Shown here: one piece after another, positions 1 through 8,222 of the stretch | How positions within the stretch are numbered: position 1 is the first letter of the stretch | Layout: each line of letters starts with the position of its first letter | NCBI RefSeq assembly: GCF_000014865.1 | Contig: NC_008576.1 | Span: 2,385,501 to 2,449,500 of the forward strand | DNA: 64,000 bases | DNA from: Magnetococcus marinus MC-1 | GTDB lineage: Bacteria > Pseudomonadota > Magnetococcia > Magnetococcales > Magnetococcaceae | Reading direction: 5' to 3' | The notes under the pieces: model-generated | What the model was told of the DNA's origin: nothing | What the model saw: only the letters and a program-made list of their open reading frames with translations | Database searches by the model: none | Made by a program: the position numbers and the translations under genes

Positions 1-660
1 TTAACCGGGGCTGCTGCCATGGCGCGGGTATTTGCCGATGATGGCCCTCACCTGATCTATGTCCCCGAACGCACCTTTGATATGAATACCTTCTTGGCCG
101 ACGTCAAAAGCACCTACGACAAATATGGGCGCTGTATCGTCGCGGTTTCTGAGGGTGTGCATGATGCCGAAGGCACCCCCATTGTGACCAAATTGCAAGA
201 AAATGTGGAGCGGGATGCCCACGGCAACGTGCAGCTTTCGGGCACCGGTGCTTTGGCTGACCTGCTGTGTGACGAAATCAAGGCCAAATTGGGCATTAAG
301 CGGGTACGCGGCGACACCTTTGGCTATCTACAGCGCAGCTTTCTGGGCATTGTTTCTGAGGTAGATGCCCGCGAAGCCCGCGAAGTGGGCCAAAAAGCGG
401 TGCAAGAGGCTCTCCGCCACAACGCCAGCGGCACCATCACTATCAAACGGGTTGGCAACTATGCTTCGGCCTATGAGTTGGCCAATGTTAAAGAGGTCGC
501 CGCACTCACCAAAGTGATGGCCGATAACTTTATCACCACCGCCAGCAATGACGTGACCGCCGACTTTATCCACTATCTGCGCCCGCTGCTGGGCAGCAAC
601 CCCCTGGAGCATGCCGCCCGCTTGATGGCACCCATGGTAGAAAAAATTCTGCATAAATAA
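1..660 (+). CDS. 6-phosphofructokinase (PPi-dependent-type family), C-terminal part
   Basis: This is the 3' part of a phosphofructokinase, the enzyme that interconverts fructose 6-phosphate and fructose 1,6-bisphosphate in cytosolic glycolysis. The reading frame is already open at base 1 (it reads LTGAAMARV), so the gene starts outside the window and about 219 residues are visible. Family hallmarks are GPHLIYVPE near the start and GYLQRSFLGIVSEVDAREA further on, which matches the roughly 400-residue PPi-type/long PFK group better than the 320-residue E. coli PfkA. The phosphoryl-donor motif (GGDG or GGDD) lies upstream of the window, so the donor (ATP or PPi) cannot be read here. A strong hairpin terminator follows 24 bases after the stop. 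The family call is firm; cofactor choice is inference. Confidence 0.85.
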   Translation, partial: LTGAAAMARVFADDGPHLIYVPERTFDMNTFLADVKSTYDKYGRCIVAVSEGVHDAEGTPIVTKLQENVERDAHGNVQLSGTGALADLLCDEIKAKLGIKRVRGDTFGYLQRSFLGIVSEVDAREAREVGQKAVQEALRHNASGTITIKRVGNYASAYELANVKEVAALTKVMADNFITTASNDVTADFIHYLRPLLGSNPLEHAARLMAPMVEKILHK

Positions 661-683
661 ACCCAGTTTATCCACAAGCGTCG

Positions 684-724
684 AAACAACCTTTCCTCTA
701 TCTACTTGGGGAAAGGTTGTTTTG
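684..724 (+). terminator. Rho-independent terminator after phosphofructokinase
   Basis: A perfect 12-bp stem (AACAACCTTTCC at 685-696 pairing with 710-721) closes a 13-base loop and is followed by a short T-rich tail. It ends the phosphofructokinase transcript. The rest of the gap up to 963 holds no convincing gene: a 63-codon frame at 717-908 starts inside the hairpin and has no family resemblance. Confidence 0.75.
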
Positions 725-963
725 TTCTGGAGAGGCATCAAGGTTTGATCTTTTGGCCGGTCTGAGGTACAAAAAGGAACTTCATATCAATCTTGAAGCT
801 CTCATCAGCGTTGATCTGTTTGTGCGTAGCCCCCGTGCTCTGTTTTCCGCCCGTACATCTTCCCTGGAACCAGACATAAATACACGCTACGCTAAGCCGA
901 TACCTTGAGATAGATTAAGCATTTGCGACACCATCGCTCGAAGATGGTTCTGGAGAATACCGC

Positions 964-3900
964 ATGCGTCTGCGCGAGATCCCTTATAACTACACCTCTT
1001 ACTCTGACCGGGAAATTGTTATTCGCCTGCTAGGTGAGTCCATGTGGGAGGCGCTTAACCGACTGCGCAAACAGCGCCGCACCGGTCGCAGTGCACGTAT
1101 GTTATTTGAGATCTTGGGCGATATCTGGATGGTCACGCGCAACCCCCTGATTCAGGACGATCTGCTCGCCGATCCCACGCGCCAAGCCTCCATGACCCAA
1201 ACCCTACGGGATCGCATCAAACAGATGCGCGAACGGGCCGGAAAATACGACCCCACCACCGAGGTGCACACCCTGATTGATAATACCGAGGAGGCGGTCT
1301 ACCGGTTTGACCGCTGGCTGCGTGAGACAAGCAAACTGCGGGAGGATGCCCACCGGCGTTTTGCCCGGGATCTACCCAAGGATAATGTGGATTTTTCTGG
1401 TACCGCCCGAGTAGCCCACGTAACCGATGCCACGGACTGGCGGGTCGCTTATCCCTTTGTTGTGCTCACACCAGATACGGAAGCCGAAGTCGCTTTAGCG
1501 GTGCGGGCCTGCATTGATTTGGATCTTATTATCGTGCCCCGAGGGGGGGGTACAGGCTATACGGGCTCTGCAATCCCCCTGTATGAAAACACCGCTGTGA
1601 TCAACATGGAAAAGTTGATTCAGATCGACCCGGTGACGCTCCGAGATGCCCCCGGTGTCGAGAACCAGGTTGCCACCCTATTTTGCGGGGCTGGTGCGGT
1701 GACGCAACATGTATCCAACGTGGCTGCTCAAAGCGGCTATGTGTTTGCAGTCGACCCCACCTCGCAAAGCTCGTGCACCATCGGCGGCAATATCGCCATG
1801 AACGCAGGGGGTAAAAAGGCGGTTTTGTGGGGCACAGCCCTGGATAATCTACTCTCCTGGCGTATGGTGGAACCCACTGGCAATTGGTTGGAGGTTACAC
1901 GCCTTAACCACAATCTTGGCAAGATACACGATGTGCCCGAGGCTACCTTTCGCGTCTCCCGTTATGGGGCCGATGGTAGAACACCAACAGACGAGCCCTA
2001 CTTGATCACCATTCCCGCCCATGAGATCCGTAAGCCGGGGCTGGGCAAAGATGTCACCAATAAAACCTTACGGGGCTTGCCGGGCATCCAAAAAGAGGGC
2101 TGCGATGGCATGATCACCAGCGCGGTGTTTGTGGTGCATAAAATGCCCGCCCACACCCGCACGGTGGCTTTGGAATTTTTTGGTTACGACCTCTCCGAGG
2201 CGGTTCCCGCTATTGTGGAAATTAAAGAGTATCTGGACGGCGGAGCCGGTGAAACCCGCTGTGCTGGTCTGGAACATCTGGATGATCGCTATATCAAAGC
2301 GGTGGGTTACAATACCAAATCCTCCCGCCAGCAGCAGCCCAAGATGGTGCTTATCTCTGACATTGTCGGCAATGATGAAGAGCAGGTACACGCGGCAGCT
2401 GAGCATGTGGTTAAGCTAACCCAGGCCCGCAATGGCGAGGGTTTTATCGCGATCACCCCCACCGCCCGTAAACGTTTTTGGGCCGACCGTAGCCGTACCG
2501 CCGCCATTGCCGCCCACACCAACGCCTTTAAGGTTAACGAAGATGTGGTGATCCCCCTGGATAAGCTGGCAGAGTACAGTGCGGGCATTGAGCGCATCAA
2601 TATTGAGCACTCCATCCACAATAAATTGCGGGTCATCGCCACCATTCGCCACTATTTAAGTTCGGGGGCATTCGGCAAGCACCTGCCCAAGGGCTATCCC
2701 GCCAGTTCAGAGAGCAAAGGGATCATTCATACCAAGGTGGAGGCTGCCCTTCAAATTTTGGACCCTATTGCCCACCAATGGCAGCGTTTTTTGGGCAACC
2801 TGGATACCCCTTGTGGTGACATGCAAACCCTGCTTGCGCAACGCCCGGTGGAAGCCTATACCCCACAGGAGCCCTTGCTCAATCTATTACTGCGCCACGC
2901 TCTCCGCATCTCCTATCGCAGTGAGGTGGCAGGGCCGGTGAAAAACCTGCTCTCTGGTGAACTATGGGACGGGGTACGCAGTCACCTAGACCATCTCCAT
3001 CAAGAGGTACGCTCCAGCCGTCTATTTGTGGCGCTGCATATGCACGCTGGCGATGGGAATATTCACACCAATATCCCGGTAAACTCCAACGATTACCAAA
3101 TGCTGGCCTCCGCTGAAGAGGTGGTGGACCAGATTATGGCGTTGGCGACCGGGCTGGGTGGGGTGATCTCTGGGGAGCACGGCATTGGCATCACCAAAGC
3201 CCAATATATCAGTGAAGAGGCCCGCGAGGCTTTTCGCGAATACAAACGTCACATGGACCCGGCAGACCGCTTTAACCGGGGCAAATTGACCCAAAGCTTT
3301 GACCTCTCCGAGGCCTACACCCCCTCTCTGCGTCTGGTCCAGCAAGAGGCCCTGATTCTTCGTGAGAGCGCCCTGGGTGATCTTAATGATATGGTGCGCA
3401 ACTGTCTGCGTTGCGGCAAGTGCAAACCCCACTGTTCGACCCACGTGCCCCAGGCGAATCTGCTCTATTCACCGCGCAATAAGATTTTGGCCGCAGGCTT
3501 GATGATCGAGGCTTTTCTTTATGAAGAGCAGACCCGGCGCGGCATCTCCGTACGCCATTTTGAGGAGATGAACGATCTGGCGGATCACTGCACCGTATGC
3601 CATAAATGTTTTAACCCCTGCCCGGTTAATATCGACTTTGGCAAAGTCACCATGGCCATGCGCGGGGTACTGAATAACCGCAAGCAGCGGGTTAGCAGTT
3701 TGGGCAGCAAGTTGGCCATGCAGTTCCTTAATACCAACGAGCCTAAAACCATCAAGTTTATGCGCAGCACCGTGATTGCCGGGGGTTTTAAAGCCCAACG
3801 TTTGGCCCATAATTTGGCGAAAAACAGTCTGCACGTTGGCACCGATAAAGAGCCCTTGCCCGGCAACAGCACTGGCCGCCCCCCTGTGCATACACAAGCC

Positions 3901-4812
3901 ATGCACCTTATCAGGCGACCGCTGCCGGAACATCTGCCGCCCACCACCATGCGCAACGCTTTTAACCTGGAAGATGGCCGCTATGTGCCTCTACTAAGCG
4001 ACCCCCACTCTCGCGATGAAGGCCGTGAAACCGTATTTTACTTCCCGGGTTGTGGCTGCGAGCGCCTATTTAGCGAGGTCTCCATGGCAGTACTGGCCAT
4101 GCTCAACCATGTTAAGGTTAACACGGTATTACCCCCCACCTATGCCTGCTGTGGTTACCCACAAGCCTCGGCTGGGCAGGAGGAGTTGAGCCGCAAAATC
4201 ACCACCGATAACCGCGTGCTGTTTCACCGCGTCGCCAACCAGCTAAACTATCTGGACATCAAAACCGTGCTGGTCTCCTGTGGGACCTGTTTGACCCAGC
4301 TTGAAAAGTATGAGTTCGAGGCCATCTTTCCTGGTTGCCGGTTGATGGATATTCACGAATTTTTGATGGAAAAGGGGATCACCCTGGGGGATAAAGGGAC
4401 GGGGCGCAACTATCTGTTCCATGACCCCTGCCACACCCCCTCTAAAGTGTATGATGCCCATGAGGTGGTTAAGAACATCACCCAGGCCAATATTGCCCAC
4501 ACCGACCGCTGCTGTGGCGAGGCAGGCACCTTTGCGGTAAGCCGTCCCGATGTATCGACCCAGGTACGTTTTATTAAGGAAGCCTCCATCCGCAACAGCC
4601 GCCAAGCCCTGGCGTTGGAGAGCCAGCAACCGGTTACCCTGTTGACCACCTGCCCGGCCTGTGTGCAAGGTTTATCCCGCTACAGCGACACCACCCACAC
4701 CAAAACCCGCTATGTGGTGCAGGAGCTGGCAGATCTGCTGTTGGGGGCCGATTGGCAACAGCAGCTTGAGCGTCAGGTGCAAAATGGTTGGATGGAGAAA
4801 ATCCTGCTCTAG
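964..4812 (+). CDS. FAD-linked oxidase / Fe-S oxidoreductase fusion (DUF3683-type, 1282 aa)
   Basis: A large cytoplasmic or membrane-associated flavin and iron-sulfur dehydrogenase, of the kind that oxidises D-2-hydroxy acids (D-lactate or glycolate like) and passes electrons to the quinone pool. Domains in order: an N-terminal DUF3683-like region (about 1-150); a PCMH-type FAD-binding domain (RGGGTGYTGSAIPL near residue 193); a FAD-oxidase C-terminal domain with GDGNIH and SGEHGIG; two [4Fe-4S] ferredoxin motifs (CLRCGKCKPHC about 813, CTVCHKCFNPCP about 875); then two CCG cysteine-rich domains (GCGCER...ACCGYP about 1030-1065 and DPCH...RCCGEAG about 1155-1185). Thus GlcD-like and GlcF/GlpC-like halves lie on one chain. 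The exact substrate cannot be read from sequence. Start chosen at the ATG following GGAGAATACCGC. It stands alone, 84 bases upstream of pepN. Confidence 0.9.
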   Translation: MRLREIPYNYTSYSDREIVIRLLGESMWEALNRLRKQRRTGRSARMLFEILGDIWMVTRNPLIQDDLLADPTRQASMTQTLRDRIKQMRERAGKYDPTTEVHTLIDNTEEAVYRFDRWLRETSKLREDAHRRFARDLPKDNVDFSGTARVAHVTDATDWRVAYPFVVLTPDTEAEVALAVRACIDLDLIIVPRGGGTGYTGSAIPLYENTAVINMEKLIQIDPVTLRDAPGVENQVATLFCGAGAVTQHVSNVAAQSGYVFAVDPTSQSSCTIGGNIAMNAGGKKAVLWGTALDNLLSWRMVEPTGNWLEVTRLNHNLGKIHDVPEATFRVSRYGADGRTPTDEPYLITIPAHEIRKPGLGKDVTNKTLRGLPGIQKEGCDGMITSAVFVVHKMPAHTRTVALEFFGYDLSEAVPAIVEIKEYLDGGAGETRCAGLEHLDDRYIKAVGYNTKSSRQQQPKMVLISDIVGNDEEQVHAAAEHVVKLTQARNGEGFIAITPTARKRFWADRSRTAAIAAHTNAFKVNEDVVIPLDKLAEYSAGIERINIEHSIHNKLRVIATIRHYLSSGAFGKHLPKGYPASSESKGIIHTKVEAALQILDPIAHQWQRFLGNLDTPCGDMQTLLAQRPVEAYTPQEPLLNLLLRHALRISYRSEVAGPVKNLLSGELWDGVRSHLDHLHQEVRSSRLFVALHMHAGDGNIHTNIPVNSNDYQMLASAEEVVDQIMALATGLGGVISGEHGIGITKAQYISEEAREAFREYKRHMDPADRFNRGKLTQSFDLSEAYTPSLRLVQQEALILRESALGDLNDMVRNCLRCGKCKPHCSTHVPQANLLYSPRNKILAAGLMIEAFLYEEQTRRGISVRHFEEMNDLADHCTVCHKCFNPCPVNIDFGKVTMAMRGVLNNRKQRVSSLGSKLAMQFLNTNEPKTIKFMRSTVIAGGFKAQRLAHNLAKNSLHVGTDKEPLPGNSTGRPPVHTQAMHLIRRPLPEHLPPTTMRNAFNLEDGRYVPLLSDPHSRDEGRETVFYFPGCGCERLFSEVSMAVLAMLNHVKVNTVLPPTYACCGYPQASAGQEELSRKITTDNRVLFHRVANQLNYLDIKTVLVSCGTCLTQLEKYEFEAIFPGCRLMDIHEFLMEKGITLGDKGTGRNYLFHDPCHTPSKVYDAHEVVKNITQANIAHTDRCCGEAGTFAVSRPDVSTQVRFIKEASIRNSRQALALESQQPVTLLTTCPACVQGLSRYSDTTHTKTRYVVQELADLLLGADWQQQLERQVQNGWMEKILL

Positions 4813-4896
4813 CCCGTTACTTCAGGCGGCTGCGCCCCCTGTTATTCCGGCCTGCGGGCCGAACATGATGAGATGCCTAACCCTTTTGGAGTAATT

Positions 4897-7554
4897 ATGT
4901 CCCAACGCAAGGTGCACAATCTAAAAGCGTATCGCCCCCCCCATTTTTTAGTGGAACAGGTGACGTTAACCTTTGAGTTGGATCCCTCAGCAACCCGCGT
5001 GGAGGCGTTGACCCACTTTAAGCGCCATCCCGATGCCCCCACGGATGCCCCCTTGCAGCTGCATGGTGAAGAGCTGCAACCGGAGCTGTTGGAGATTGTC
5101 GGTCAGCAAGAGAGGCCCCACTATCATATTGAAAATGATCGCCTCACCCTTACTCCACCGGCTGAGTCTTTTACCCTGCGCTGTGTAACCCGTATTGCGC
5201 CAGATAAAAACAGTGCTTTAGATGGCCTATATATCTCTGGGGGCATGTTTTGCACCCAGTGCGAAGCCGAAGGGTTTCGTAAAATCACCTACTACCCTGA
5301 CCGCCCCGATGTGATGGCCAAATTCCGTGTTACCTTGATCGCGGAGGCCCAACAATACCCCATTTTATTAAGCAATGGCGACAAAGTAGCCACCGCCGAC
5401 TTGGGGGATGGCCGCCATAGCGCCACCTATGAGGACCCCTATCCCAAACCCAGCTATCTGTTTGCTTTGGTGGCGGGGGATCTGGCACTGTTGGAGGACC
5501 ACTACACCACCGCCGAAGGGCGCAAGGTGACGCTACAGCTCTACTCGGAGCACCACAGCATTGACCAATGCGGGCACGCTATGCAGGCGCTGAAAAAGGC
5601 CATGCAGTGGGAGGAGTCCCGCTATGGCCTCAGCTATGATCTCAATACCTACATGATCGTTGCTGTGGGTAATTTTAATATGGGCGCCATGGAGAATAAG
5701 GGGCTCAACATTTTCAATACCAAATATGTGTTGGCTGCGCCCCATGTGGCGACCGATGCCGAATATGAAGCGGTTGAAGGGGTGATTGCCCACGAATATT
5801 TTCACAACTGGACCGGCAACCGCATCACCTGTCGTGACTGGTTCCAGTTAAGCCTGAAAGAGGGCTTAACCGTCTACCGGGATCAATCTTTCTCGGCAGA
5901 TATCGTCTCTGGCTCGGTGCAACGTATTCAGGATGTACGCCTGCTACGCAACCATCAGTTTCCCGAAGATGCCGGTCCAACGGCCCATCCGGTCCAGCCA
6001 GAATCCTACATTGAGATCAACAACTTCTACACCAGCACCATTTACAACAAGGGTGCCGAAGTGATCCGTATGCTAGAGACCCTGCTCGGTTGGCCGATCT
6101 TTCGCCAAGGCATGGATCTGTATGTGGCCCGGCACGATGGTCAAGCGGCCACCGTTGAGCAGTTCATCTGCTGTATGGAAGATGCCTCTGGGCGTGATTT
6201 GGGCCAATTTCGGCTCTGGTATGTGCAGGCGGGCACCCCTGAACTGACCTTCAACTCCCTTTACTATCCCGAAAGCCAACGCTACGTGCTGAACGTCACG
6301 CAGGTCTGCCCCCCAACACCGGGGCAATTGAGCAAAGCCCCCATGCATATACCCATTCGCATGGCATTGCTGGATCCCGACGGCCAGCCTCAATCTCTTA
6401 AGCTGGTGGATGGGGAACAGGTGCTGGGGGCAGAGACCGTGCTGGAACTCACCACCGGTGAGGCTACCTACACCTTTGAAGGGGTTAGCAAGGCCCCTAC
6501 CCCCTCCTTAATGCGGGGTTTTTCAGCCCCGGTTAAGTGGGATGCCGCATTGGATCGTGAAGCACTGGCGTTTTTATGGGCCAACGACAATGACCCCTTT
6601 AATCGGTGGGAGTCGGGCCAAATTTTAGCGGTCGAGACCATTTTAGACATGGTGGGGCTCACCCAACAGAATGGCGAACTGCCTGACCTTCCCGAAAGCT
6701 TTGCCCACGCCTTTGAGACCATCATCAAGGATGGCAAAAGCGAGCCTGCTCTGCTGGCTCTCTCGCTAAGCCTGCCGACCACCGGCTATATTATGGATCG
6801 CATGGATAAAGCCGATCCCCATCTTGTTTACCGGGTTAGACAGCATGTTCGACAAGCGGTAGCCAGTCGTTTTCGGCCCCTTTTTCTCAGCCTGTATGGC
6901 CGCCATTATAGCGATGAACCTTATCATTATAGCCCAGCTAACGCGGGGGCTCGTGCGCTTAAAAATCTGGCTTTGGATTATCTGTTGGAAAATCCCGAAC
7001 CCACGGTGCTGGCACTGGCCCATAAGCAGTTTCACCAAGCGGACAATATCACCGACTGGCTGGGGGCCTATGGACCCTTACTACGGTGCGGCAGCCCCTC
7101 CTCCAGCGAGCTTACCCATATCCTTTATACGCGCTGTAAGGATTCGGCCAATGCCCTGGATAAGTGGTTCTCCACTCAGGTGACCATGGTCGCTGGGCCA
7201 GAGGCACTCTCTCTTGCCAAGGCCCTCACCCAACATCCCGATTTTTCTTGGAGCACCCCCAATAAGGTACGCGCTGTGGTGGGTAGTTTTAGTGGGGCCA
7301 ACCCCACAGCCTTTCACGCCATAGATGGCTCCGGGTATGGCTTTTTGCAAGAGGTCATCGCCCAACTGGATGAGAAAAACCCCCAATTGGCTGCCCGTTT
7401 ATGCACCTATTTTACCCGTTGGCGGCGCATGGTGCCGGAGCTCTCCCAACCGATGCAAAACGCCTTGCAACGGCTGTTGGATACCCCCAATCTCTCCAAT
7501 GACACCTATGAGATTGTGAGCAAGAGTTTGGCTGAGGCGGGGATAAAAGGTTGA
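4897..7554 (+). CDS. pepN: Aminopeptidase N (M1 zinc metallopeptidase)
   Basis: Cytosolic M1-family aminopeptidase that removes N-terminal residues from peptides. The 885-residue length is close to E. coli PepN (870). The exopeptidase motif GAMEN is present, followed by the zinc site HEYFHNW (HExxH) and, 18 residues on, the third ligand in LKEGLTVYRDQ. The C-terminal half is the long alpha-helical M1 domain (DUF3458 type). The start is ATG 4897, which has TTTGGAG five bases upstream; an earlier in-frame ATG at 4873 adds only eight residues and has a poor ribosome binding site. Identification is firm. Confidence 0.95.
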   Translation: MSQRKVHNLKAYRPPHFLVEQVTLTFELDPSATRVEALTHFKRHPDAPTDAPLQLHGEELQPELLEIVGQQERPHYHIENDRLTLTPPAESFTLRCVTRIAPDKNSALDGLYISGGMFCTQCEAEGFRKITYYPDRPDVMAKFRVTLIAEAQQYPILLSNGDKVATADLGDGRHSATYEDPYPKPSYLFALVAGDLALLEDHYTTAEGRKVTLQLYSEHHSIDQCGHAMQALKKAMQWEESRYGLSYDLNTYMIVAVGNFNMGAMENKGLNIFNTKYVLAAPHVATDAEYEAVEGVIAHEYFHNWTGNRITCRDWFQLSLKEGLTVYRDQSFSADIVSGSVQRIQDVRLLRNHQFPEDAGPTAHPVQPESYIEINNFYTSTIYNKGAEVIRMLETLLGWPIFRQGMDLYVARHDGQAATVEQFICCMEDASGRDLGQFRLWYVQAGTPELTFNSLYYPESQRYVLNVTQVCPPTPGQLSKAPMHIPIRMALLDPDGQPQSLKLVDGEQVLGAETVLELTTGEATYTFEGVSKAPTPSLMRGFSAPVKWDAALDREALAFLWANDNDPFNRWESGQILAVETILDMVGLTQQNGELPDLPESFAHAFETIIKDGKSEPALLALSLSLPTTGYIMDRMDKADPHLVYRVRQHVRQAVASRFRPLFLSLYGRHYSDEPYHYSPANAGARALKNLALDYLLENPEPTVLALAHKQFHQADNITDWLGAYGPLLRCGSPSSSELTHILYTRCKDSANALDKWFSTQVTMVAGPEALSLAKALTQHPDFSWSTPNKVRAVVGSFSGANPTAFHAIDGSGYGFLQEVIAQLDEKNPQLAARLCTYFTRWRRMVPELSQPMQNALQRLLDTPNLSNDTYEIVSKSLAEAGIKG

Positions 7555-7626
7555 CTTATGCCCCCACTCAGGAAAAATGGAGATGATAACCGTTTTTAAC
7601 CCTTTTCCTCTGCTAAGAGGTTCGGT

Positions 7627-7983
7627 ATGTCTGAAAATATAGAAAATCATGCAGGGGGGGCTGCGGATGTAGCCCGCCAAGAAGAACGCAAGCCGTTTGT
7701 CACCGAACTGATCTTCTACGCCTCCGATGGTACCGTCTATACGGGACATACCACCGATGTGAGTCTGAGCGGCGCTTTTCTACACACCCAACTGCCAGAG
7801 CATGCCAAACTGAGCAGTGGGGATGAAGGGGTGGTTGAATTGACCCTGGAAAAGGCGGGCAACCGCTATACCATGTCCTTTCCCTGCAAAGTCGCCCGCA
7901 TCACCCCAGCCGGTATCGGTCTTTTTTTTGATGAGGTGGATGAAGAGGGCGATGCGCTGGATCATGGAGCCATCGAGCTTTAA
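7627..7983 (+). CDS. Small PilZ-domain protein
   Basis: A 118-residue single-domain protein of the PilZ family, the classical c-di-GMP receptor fold. The DxSxxG motif is clear (TDVSLSGAFL) and is followed by the expected beta-rich stretch ending in GIGLFFDEVDEEG. The usual N-terminal RxxxR is weak: only RKPFVTE precedes the barrel, so c-di-GMP affinity is uncertain. Length and layout fit stand-alone adaptor PilZ proteins such as type IV pilus PilZ. The start ATG has AAGAGG upstream. It follows pepN by 72 bases and may be read separately. The target is unknown. Confidence 0.8.
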   Translation: MSENIENHAGGAADVARQEERKPFVTELIFYASDGTVYTGHTTDVSLSGAFLHTQLPEHAKLSSGDEGVVELTLEKAGNRYTMSFPCKVARITPAGIGLFFDEVDEEGDALDHGAIEL

Positions 7984-8222
7984 TGGCGCGCTTGGTTATA
8001 CAATTGAGCGTGCTCCCATACGCAGCAAGCGCAGAGTGCCGTGAGTATACAGTCATGCGACAGCTGCTTGTGCGGAACCGCAAAACAGACCAGTCTCATC
8101 CCGCTTAGCGCGGGCTTGAAGATGATCGCGTGCTTGCTTGGTCGGACGAAACAGGCGCAAGGGCGATATATCCCCTCGAACTAAACGGATGAGCGTCTTG
8201 CAGGCTTGCACATGAGGCTTGG

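Noticed and set aside
717-908. 63-codon frame after the phosphofructokinase terminator
   Set aside because: It starts inside the terminator hairpin, has no ribosome binding site and no protein-like pattern.
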